Shown here: positions 56,266-64,000 of the stretch, piece by piece | Layout: every line of letters starts with the position of its first letter | Numbering within the stretch: the stretch's first letter is position 1 | Assembly: GCA_030156385.1 (NCBI GenBank) | Contig: JASGMR010000002.1 | Coordinates: 1 to 64,000, forward strand | Reading direction: 5' to 3' | Length of the DNA: 64,000 nt | Origin: Kosmotogales bacterium | GTDB lineage: Bacteria > Thermotogota > Thermotogae > Petrotogales > Kosmotogaceae | Notes under the pieces: generated by a model | What the model saw: only the letters and a program-made list of their open reading frames with translations | What the model was told of the DNA's origin: nothing | Databases searched by the model: none | Made by a program: the position numbers and the translations under genes

Positions 56266-58367
56266 GTTTTAACCTGGACAGCTATAAGTACTATTTAAAT
56301 AGAGAAATCACGTGGCTGAAGTTCAACGATAGAGTATTAAATGAAGCCATTAACGAGGGAAATCCACTTTTTGAAAGATTGAAATTTCTTTCAATTACCA
56401 GTTCGAACCTCGATGAATTTTTTATGATAAGGGTAGCCGGAATAAAGGAACAGATAGAAGCCAAATACGAAAAAAAAGATCCATCGGGTATGACCGCCCT
56501 CGAACAGTTTAAAGAAATATCGAAATATGTACACTTCATGGTTAAAAAGCAAGATAAATGTTTAAACAAATATATATTACCGGAATTAAAAAAAAGATCG
56601 GTGAATTTTCTGAATGTGGAGGATTTGAATAAAAATCAGTATGATTTTTTAAAAAATTATTTCAACTCTACGATATATCCTGTTATAACACCAATGGCAA
56701 TAGATCAGAGCAGACCTTTCCCCCTCCTTCCAAATAAAATGCTCACTCAGGCAATCTTATTGAATGAAGACGGGAAAAAACCTTTTTTCGCTATGGTACA
56801 GGTTCCGCCAGTGTTACCAAGATTCATAAGATTACCGGGAAGCAAATCTTCTTTCATAGCTCTGGAAAAGATCATAAAGGAATTCATCAATTCTCTGTTC
56901 ATAGGATATGAAGTTTTGGAAGTTTCTCCGTTCAGAATCACAAGAAATGCCGATTTGAATATAAATGACGATGCAATGGATCTCTTAGAGGAAATTGAAA
57001 AATCTCTTAGGCAACGAAGAATGGGTTTTCCTGTGAGGTTGGAAATTGCTAAAACCGCCCCCGCAAAGATAAAGCAAATGCTAAAAGATTCTCTTTCACT
57101 TGAAAATGAAGATATCTATGAAATAGACAGCATGTTAAATCTGGCGGATTTAATGAAATTTTCAAATCAGAAGGGATTTGAAAAATTCAAATATAGGCCC
57201 TTTATACCGCAACCTTCCCCGGTATTTTTTGGAAAAAAAGATTTATTTAAAATAATAAGAAAAAAAGATGTATTATTACACCACCCATATGAATCATTTG
57301 AACCGGTTATTGATTTTTTGGAACAAGCTGCAAATGACCCAGATGTATTAGCCATAAAACAAACTCTTTACAGGGTCAGTGGTGATTCTCCGGTAATAAA
57401 AAACCTCATCAAAGCAGCTGAAAACGGAAAACAGGTGACCGTTTTAGTTGAATTGAAGGCCAGATTTGACGAAGAGAGAAATATCCATTGGGCAAAAAAA
57501 CTCGAAGACGCCGGTTGCTATGTAATTTATGGTTTGGTCGGATTGAAAACTCATACGAAAATATTACTTGTCGTCAGAAATGAAGAAGATGGAATCAAAA
57601 GATATGTACATATGAGTACGGGCAACTACAACGATTCTACTGCAAAACTTTATACCGATATTGGACTGTTTACGAGTGATGATCTGATTGGACAGGATGC
57701 TTCTGCCTTATTTAACTTGCTTACGGGATATTCGAAAGAAACCAACTGGAACAAATTATATGTTGCTCCTCTCACTCTAAAAAGCTCTTTTATCGAAATG
57801 GTTGAAAAAGAAAGAAAGTTGGCATTGGAGGGAAAAAAAGGAATTATTAAATGTGTTATGAACTCATTGCTTGATAAAGATGTTATCAAAGCATTTTATA
57901 AAGCTTCGATTGATGGCGTACAGATCGATCTTGTCGTTAGAGGTATATGTACCATTATTCCCGGAATAAAGAATTTGAGTGAAAATATAAGGGTTAGAAG
58001 CATAGTTGGAAGATTTTTAGAACACAGTAGAATATACTATTTCGATAACGACGGCGATCCAAAAATTTATCTTTCTTCTGCAGATATGATGCCCAGAAAT
58101 CTCGTAAGAAGAGTTGAAACGATGTTTCCTATCGAAAGTGAAGCACTTAAGAAAAGAGTCGTTGATATTCTCAATTTGATTTTAACGGATAATGTTAAAA
58201 CGAAGAGAGAACTCCCAAATGGGAATTATAGAATGGTGAGATCTTCGCCCGATAAAATAAATTCTCAGGAATTGTTCTGCCAAATGGCAATAGATAGTTT
58301 TAAAAGTATGATAAACTCAAATTCGACTACTGAGAAATTCAAGCCTCAGTACAAAATTAAGGAGTGA
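56262..58367 (+). CDS. ppk1: Polyphosphate kinase 1
   Basis: A 701-residue Ppk1 that reversibly makes polyphosphate from ATP. N domain REITWLKFNDRVLNEA, head domain ENDDAM-like region, and the two phospholipase-D-like halves. The autophosphorylated His is in YVHMSTGNYNDSTAKLYTDI (about residue 449) and the second His in GRFLEHSRIYYF (about 586). Length is normal. The gene overlaps the Ppx-like gene by four bases and is followed directly by sixA, so polyphosphate turnover genes are coupled. Confidence 0.95.
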   Translation: MSFNLDSYKYYLNREITWLKFNDRVLNEAINEGNPLFERLKFLSITSSNLDEFFMIRVAGIKEQIEAKYEKKDPSGMTALEQFKEISKYVHFMVKKQDKCLNKYILPELKKRSVNFLNVEDLNKNQYDFLKNYFNSTIYPVITPMAIDQSRPFPLLPNKMLTQAILLNEDGKKPFFAMVQVPPVLPRFIRLPGSKSSFIALEKIIKEFINSLFIGYEVLEVSPFRITRNADLNINDDAMDLLEEIEKSLRQRRMGFPVRLEIAKTAPAKIKQMLKDSLSLENEDIYEIDSMLNLADLMKFSNQKGFEKFKYRPFIPQPSPVFFGKKDLFKIIRKKDVLLHHPYESFEPVIDFLEQAANDPDVLAIKQTLYRVSGDSPVIKNLIKAAENGKQVTVLVELKARFDEERNIHWAKKLEDAGCYVIYGLVGLKTHTKILLVVRNEEDGIKRYVHMSTGNYNDSTAKLYTDIGLFTSDDLIGQDASALFNLLTGYSKETNWNKLYVAPLTLKSSFIEMVEKERKLALEGKKGIIKCVMNSLLDKDVIKAFYKASIDGVQIDLVVRGICTIIPGIKNLSENIRVRSIVGRFLEHSRIYYFDNDGDPKIYLSSADMMPRNLVRRVETMFPIESEALKKRVVDILNLILTDNVKTKRELPNGNYRMVRSSPDKINSQELFCQMAIDSFKSMINSNSTTEKFKPQYKIKE

Positions 58368-58368
58368 T

Positions 58369-58881
58369 TTGTTGAAAAACTTATTGGTAATGCGTCATGC
58401 AAAATCCGACAGAAGCAATCCCGACTGGCTGGATATCGAAAGACCGCTGACCGATCGCGGAAGGAACGATGCCAACAAAATAGGAAAGTTTTTAAAAAGA
58501 TCAAAAATTAAAATAGATACCGTAATTTCATCATCTGCCATCAGAGCAAAGGAAACCGCTATTTATTTCTGTGACGGTATGGGCTTGCAGATTGACATAC
58601 TCGAAGAAGAATTGTTCTATTCTGACAATTACAACGAAGTAATCGAAGGAATCAGCAGAATCGATAATAAATTCAACACCGTGGTTGTAATCGGTCACAA
58701 TCCATCATTCACGGATATTTTTTCAAAGCTCTGTTCGGATAATTTTGCCGATATAAAATTGCCCACAGGGGGAATATATTCAGTCGAATTTAATATGAGC
58801 ACTTGGGAAGATTCAACGCTCCAGGGAGGATGCTTCACCTGGTTTATAACGCCTAAACTATTGAGAGGAAAACAAAAATGA
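58369..58881 (+). CDS. sixA: Phosphohistidine phosphatase SixA-like
   Basis: A 170-residue histidine-phosphatase protein: LVMRHAKSDRSNPDWLD is the RHG active site (His near residue 10), with ERPLTDRGRNDANKIGKFL and VVVIGHNPSFTDI (second His). SixA removes phosphate from His of signalling proteins. Because Ppk1 works through a phospho-His and is encoded one base upstream, acting on that residue is conceivable (inference). TTG start (58369 or 58372) after AAGGAG. It overlaps the racemase gene by four bases. Confidence 0.85.
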   Translation: MLKNLLVMRHAKSDRSNPDWLDIERPLTDRGRNDANKIGKFLKRSKIKIDTVISSSAIRAKETAIYFCDGMGLQIDILEEELFYSDNYNEVIEGISRIDNKFNTVVVIGHNPSFTDIFSKLCSDNFADIKLPTGGIYSVEFNMSTWEDSTLQGGCFTWFITPKLLRGKQK

Positions 58882-59582
58882 AAAAAATTGGAATAATTGG
58901 TGGTGCAAGCGCAGAATCAACAATTGACTATTATAAATACATAACTACCGAATATATAAAAAAATACGGTGATTATGCCTATCCACAAATATTAATCAAC
59001 AGTATCTCTTTTCAAAAATATGTGGATTTCATGAAAAAAAATGATTTCTACAGTTTAAGCGAACTGCTTTTAAATGAGGGATTAAGATTACAGAATGCCG
59101 GCGCTGATTTCATTATCATTGCTACGAACACATTTCATTTATTCATTGAAGAGTTAAGAGGGCAATTATCAATTCCCATATTGAGTATTATAGATTCGGT
59201 AAAAAAGGAAATTCAAAAAGATAATCTGAAAAAAGTTGCTCTTCTCGGCACCAAACTTACAATGGATTTCAATCTTTATGGGGAAAAATGCAAAGAGAAT
59301 AATATAGATGTTCTCGTTCCGGATGAAGCGGATAAAAAAAGCATAGATAAAATAATTTTTAATGAATTAACAAAAGGTCTGGTTAAAAGTGAATCAAAAA
59401 AAGTGTTCATCAATATTATAGACAAGATGAAATCTATGGGTGCACAGGGAGTAATTTTGGGTTGTACTGAGATTCCTATGCTTATAAAGAATAATGATAC
59501 AGATCTCAATGTCTACGATACTACCTTCATTCATGCTATGGATGCACTGAACTATTCATTAAGTGATCCGTCTTCAAATTGA
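58878..59582 (+). CDS. Asp/Glu racemase family protein, Thr/Cys active site (YgeA-like)
   Basis: A 234-residue racemase: IGIIGGASAESTIDYY, ADFIIIATNTFHLF and GVILGCTEIPML. The first catalytic position is Thr83 (ATNT) and the second Cys196, the Thr/Cys pair known from E. coli YgeA (L-DER; from memory Thr83/Cys197). Such enzymes racemise L-Glu or L-Asp with a preference for the L-isomer. It follows sixA in the polyphosphate operon and is followed after 96 bases by a paralogue that has Cys at the same position. Confidence 0.88.
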   Translation: MKKIGIIGGASAESTIDYYKYITTEYIKKYGDYAYPQILINSISFQKYVDFMKKNDFYSLSELLLNEGLRLQNAGADFIIIATNTFHLFIEELRGQLSIPILSIIDSVKKEIQKDNLKKVALLGTKLTMDFNLYGEKCKENNIDVLVPDEADKKSIDKIIFNELTKGLVKSESKKVFINIIDKMKSMGAQGVILGCTEIPMLIKNNDTDLNVYDTTFIHAMDALNYSLSDPSSN

Positions 59583-59678
59583 ATTCAGAAAAGATCGGTG
59601 TTTTATTGTTAAAATCTTTTGAGAAAAATTCTTATTTCTCGAAGGACGTTTGATTTTATTTTTTTTGGAGGATTGAAA

Positions 59679-60368
59679 GTGAAAGTTATTGGAATAATCG
59701 GCGGCGCTACATCGGAATCGACTTTAGAATATTATAGATATATAACTGAAAGTTACATTGAAAGATTTGATAACTACGGATATCCAAAAATATTGATCAA
59801 CAGTGTGTCATTCGAGGAATTCTTTCAATGCATGAAGAATGATAACTTCCACAAGCTGAATTCACTCATCGCCAGCGAAGGAAAATTACTCGAAAATGCA
59901 GGAGCAGATTTCATTATCGTAGCCTGCAATACATTTCATCTTTTTCTGGATAAATTAAGAAACGAAATTTCCATTCCAATATTGAGCATAATCGATTCTG
60001 TAAAAGCGGAAATTGAAAAAGATAAATTAGAAAATGTTTTGCTCCTGGGTACTAAGCACACTATGGATTTTAATCTTTTCGGCAAAGAATATAAAGATAC
60101 AAATATTGATGTAGTGGTTCCTGATAAAAAAGATAAAGACATTATAAATGAAATCGTATATGATGAACTCCCAAGAGGTATAATAAAGAACAAATCAAAG
60201 GAAAAAATATTGAAGATTATAAAAAAATTCCAGGAAAAAGGTACAGAAGGAATTATATTGGGCTGCACTGAATTACCGCTCATAATTAAAAAAGAAGATA
60301 CTCCTTTAAAAATATATGACACTACTTATATTCATTCCATTGCCGCTTTGAAATACGCTATCGAGTAA
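59679..60368 (+). CDS. Asp/Glu racemase family protein, Cys/Cys active site
   Basis: A 229-residue paralogue of the preceding gene, about half identical by eye: IGIIGGATSESTLEYY, ADFIIVACNTFHLF (Cys83) and GIILGCTELPLI (Cys near 196). The two Cys are the standard acid/base pair of cofactor-independent Asp/Glu racemases. The start is GTG 59679, seven bases after GGAGG; upstream in-frame codons have no site. A hairpin overlaps the stop codon (60362-60381). It may supply D-Glu for peptidoglycan or D-Asp. Confidence 0.88.
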   Translation: MKVIGIIGGATSESTLEYYRYITESYIERFDNYGYPKILINSVSFEEFFQCMKNDNFHKLNSLIASEGKLLENAGADFIIVACNTFHLFLDKLRNEISIPILSIIDSVKAEIEKDKLENVLLLGTKHTMDFNLFGKEYKDTNIDVVVPDKKDKDIINEIVYDELPRGIIKNKSKEKILKIIKKFQEKGTEGIILGCTELPLIIKKEDTPLKIYDTTYIHSIAALKYAIE

Positions 60369-60381
60369 TATAAATTACTCG
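60362..60381 (+). promoter_or_regulatory. Hairpin at the end of the racemase gene
   Basis: A perfect eight-bp stem CGAGTAAT / ATTACTCG with a four-base loop includes the stop codon. No T-tract follows (GGAAAAATT), so it is not a standard terminator; 3' end protection is possible. Confidence 0.4.
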
Positions 60382-60459
60382 GGAAAAATTCAATTAACAT
60401 TAATTATTAAATATTATAGAATAATGTATAATCGGATTGAACTGATTAGAGGTGGTTTT

Positions 60460-60897
60460 ATGAGAGAAGTAGCGAAAGTAGTAAATAAAAATAAAAATGG
60501 AGAATATAGATTAGAAAAAAAAAGAAATACCGCCTGTGGAAGTTGTCCGTCTAAAAATAATTGTTATACTTCAAAAACAGGAGATGCAATAATGGAAATT
60601 GAAGCGAAAAGTAAAATAGATGATTTGAATGCCGGCGATTATGTATTGATTGAAATCCCAAACGTTTCTCCAACCAAAATTTCATTTTTATTGTATGGCA
60701 TTCCTTTGATAATATTTATTTCATTGTTATTGATACTTTCTTCCATTGGAGTATCCGAAGGATATGCAGCAATATTTTCACTTATTCCGATGGTGGGATT
60801 TTATATAGGATTGAATATATTTGATAAAAAAAACAGAGAAAAATTAAAACCGGTAATAGTTGAAAAACTGGAGGAATTCAATGTTCCAAAAGAATAA
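60460..60897 (+). CDS. RseC-family (SoxR-reducing/SigmaE regulator-like) membrane protein
   Basis: A 145-residue protein: N-terminal cytoplasmic domain with Cys26, Cys29 and Cys35 (ACGSCPSKNNCY), then two membrane helices (about 77-99 and 105-123) and a short tail. This is the RseC/RsxC-companion architecture; the Cys set may hold a metal or take part in redox transfer. No Rnf genes are in this window. The start is ATG 60460 after GAGGTGG; a TATAAT box at 60427-60432 may be its promoter. It overlaps mutS2 by 17 bases. Confidence 0.8.
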   Translation: MREVAKVVNKNKNGEYRLEKKRNTACGSCPSKNNCYTSKTGDAIMEIEAKSKIDDLNAGDYVLIEIPNVSPTKISFLLYGIPLIIFISLLLILSSIGVSEGYAAIFSLIPMVGFYIGLNIFDKKNREKLKPVIVEKLEEFNVPKE

Positions 60898-63192
60898 AGA
60901 TTCTCAGAATGCTTTGGAATTTCAAAAGGTACTGAATATAATTTCCGACTTCTCATTTTCCGCATATGGAAGAAGAAAAATATTTAATCTTATTCCACCC
61001 GAAAACCCGGAACACATTCTTTCAATAACAAAAGAATTCAAAGAAATGATGTTAATTGAGGGAGAACCTCCAATTGGAAGCATCTTTGATTTAAAATTTG
61101 AGATTGAAAGAGCAAAAAAAGGGTTTTCGCTCAATCCGGAACAGTTGAATAAAATTTCAAGAACTATGAAAGGATTGAAACAGTTAAAAGATTTTTTTGA
61201 AAATCTTGCCGGAAAATATGAAAACATCTGGAAAGTCGCACAAAATATTCATTACGAAGAGGATCTTGTGAAGAAAATCGATAAATGCATTGGTGAAGAT
61301 TTCAGTATAAAGGACAACGCAAGTGATGAATTGAAAAAAATAAGACATCAACTCAAAACACTCAATCAAAGGTTGCCCTCAAAATTGGAAAAAATAAAAT
61401 TAAAATACAGAAATGCTCTCGCTAGTGAGCTAATAATTGAAAGAGACGGCAGGTATGTTCTCTCACTGGAATCATCGAAAAAAAGTACTTATCAGGGAAT
61501 AGTTCACGGTACATCGGCAAGTGGTGCAACGACATATTTTGAACCTTCGGAATTAATTCAGATAAACAACGATTTACGATCATTTAGGGCGAGTGAAGAG
61601 AATGAAATAAGAAGAATATTATCTATACTGACACACTTCTTCGTTTCGCTTGAAACCAATATATTTGAAACAATCGAAACGCTTGAAAAAATAGACTTCA
61701 TGTATGCCTGTACAAGATATTCGAAAAAATACAAAGCGAGTTTTATTATTCCAAATGCAGAAAACAAATTTGTATTGAATAATGCCAGACATCCTTTGAT
61801 AGATATTGATAGAGTTATACCTTCAGATTTTTATATGAATCCCGATATTAAATCCGTTATCGTTACCGGACCAAACACAGGCGGAAAAACCGTTGCAATA
61901 AAGACTATAGGTCTGGCCGTAATTATGATGATGCACGGGCTACCGGTTTTAGCAGATGAAACATCGGCCATTCCGTATTTTGAAAAGATCTTTGTAGATA
62001 TTGGCGATGAGCAATCCATCGAGCAGAATTTGAGTACTTTTTCCTCACATATGAAAAAACTCATAAAGATTTTAAAAGAATCGAATGATAAATCTCTCGT
62101 TTTGATCGATGAAATGGGTTCGGGTACTGACCCTATGGAAGGTTCTTCTTTATCATTAGCAATTATCAACAGATTGATCCAAAAAGGAGTGAGATCAATT
62201 ATCACCACTCACCTCACCCCTATAAAGATCAGCGCGATGGAAAATAAAAATATTGAAAATGCCTGTGTTGAATTCGATGTACAAACACTCATGCCGACTT
62301 ACAGACTCATAATGGGTATTCCAGGTAATTCAAACGCAATAGAAATATCAAAAAGACTGGGCCTGGATATAGATTTGATAGACGAAGCAAAAAAAAGAGT
62401 TGGAAGTAAATCAATAGAACTTCAAAATATAATTGGAAAATTGCATAATCAAAGTTCATTTGTAGAAAAGCAAAAAAGAGAATTACAGATGAAAAATGAT
62501 GAAGTACAGGAATTAAAAAGCACGCTTCAAGGAAAAATTGAAAAACTCAAGGTAAAAAAATATGAAGAAGTCAGCGAAGAAATATACAAACTGGAAAAAA
62601 AATTAGAAGATATTGTTAAAGAAATAGAACAAAATATCAGTCTTTCAAAATCAGATGACAGAAGGGAAAAAGTTAAGGCTTTAAAAAATATTCAGAAACT
62701 CAGGAAAAATATAACGGCCGAAAATATAGGAAGTTCCCCGAAAATTGTATCCGGAAAAATAGATGTTGGAGATCATGTAAAACTCGTCGATGGTTCGTCG
62801 GTGGGAGTGGTGGAAAAAATAAATGGCAATGATATCTGGGTCAAATTCGGATCAATGAATCTGAATATAAAAAGGAAAAAACTTCTGAAAATAGAAAAAG
62901 CAGAAAATAAAAATGATGATAAATCGCAATTTATTTCTATTCCTCCAAGTAAAATAAATAACAATGAAATAGATATCAGGGGAAAAATATCCGATGAAGT
63001 GCCTTTCATAGTCGAAGATTTTATAGAAGATCTGAGGCGAACGGGAGAATCGGAAGGATTTATAATACACGGTAAGGGAACAGGCGTTCTTGCACAATCC
63101 GTATGGAGGTTTCTGAGAAGAAACCAGAGGATAAAATCTTTCAGAGTGGGAACTCCTAAAGAAGGCGGACATGGAGTAACAGTAATACAATT

Positions 63193-63196
<4 letters not shown>
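60881..63196 (+). CDS. mutS2: Endonuclease MutS2
   Basis: A 771-residue MutS2. The core and clamp come first (there is no mismatch-recognition domain), then the ATPase with VTGPNTGGKTVAIKTIGL (about 327-344), VLIDEMGSGTDPMEGSSLSL and ITTHLTPI. A coiled-coil (about 500-600), a KOW-like segment and a C-terminal Smr nuclease domain (about 690-771) follow, with IDIRGKIS and IIHGKGTGVL. It suppresses homologous recombination or rescues collided ribosomes. The start is ATG 60881 with GGAGG upstream. It overlaps acpS by four bases. Confidence 0.95.

Positions 63197-64000
<804 letters not shown>

Overview
The window is AT-rich, gene-dense bacterial chromosome with very short gaps, frequent 4-32 nt gene overlaps, strong GGAGG-type ribosome binding sites and many TTG starts. 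The best guess for the source is a low-GC member of the Thermotogota (Petrotoga/Marinitoga-like). Supporting this, the EF-P tip loop reads GRGDG after KHSTG, which resembles Thermotoga EF-P as I remember it. FolD shares with Thermotoga FolD, again from memory, a DxEG motif, a PPTAEA motif and no Lys in the Y-x3-K position. An Mrp-type antiporter operon and a maltodextrin ABC/GH13 operon also fit. This is inference; no rRNA gene is present to settle it. I see no prophage, insertion sequence or CRISPR array.

Layout. 1-5.9 kb (+): the end of a LacI-type regulator, then a maltodextrin-type binding protein, two permeases and a cytoplasmic GH13 glycosidase. 6.1-8.2 kb (-): a ROK sugar-kinase domain fused to PAS and GGDEF, followed by a decayed gene. 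9.0-15.2 kb (-): a CaCA exchanger, threonine catabolism (kbl, tdh), then dus-nadD-obg. 15.3-31.6 kb (+): a long housekeeping block: remA-like, clpP, mutS, M24 peptidase, efp, asp23, nusB, fhs, folD, dxs, asp23-fakA, glyQ, glyS, era. 31.8-37.7 kb: an MFS transporter, a cyclophilin, rsgA, an unannotated 29-codon gene with its own promoter and terminator, a GT2, a DppA-type peptidase, a WecG/TagA glycosyltransferase and tRNA-Leu(CAA).

38.2-45.4 kb (+): an ABC importer with a DUF3798-type binding protein, plus a membrane-anchored small protein, an FMN split-barrel protein and an amidohydrolase. 45.5-47.0 kb (+): a two-TM protein coupled to a UmuC-like polymerase. 47.1-53.5 kb (-): tRNA-Trp and a murA / radical-SAM / Mrp antiporter operon. 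One antiporter subunit is fused to a solute-binding-protein-like domain. 53.8-60.4 kb (+): a polyphosphate-flavoured operon (ROK glucokinase, divergent Ppx/GppA with HD domain, Ppk1, SixA) running into two Asp/Glu racemase paralogues. 60.5-64 kb (+): RseC-like protein, mutS2, acpS and the start of ligA.

The most unusual items are the ROK-PAS-GGDEF protein (a candidate sugar-responsive diguanylate cyclase), the antiporter subunit carrying a shortened SBP_bac_3-like domain, the 29-codon gene ahead of rsgA, and the polyphosphate cluster with a catalytically eroded Ppx. All functional claims come from reading motifs by eye; no database search was possible.
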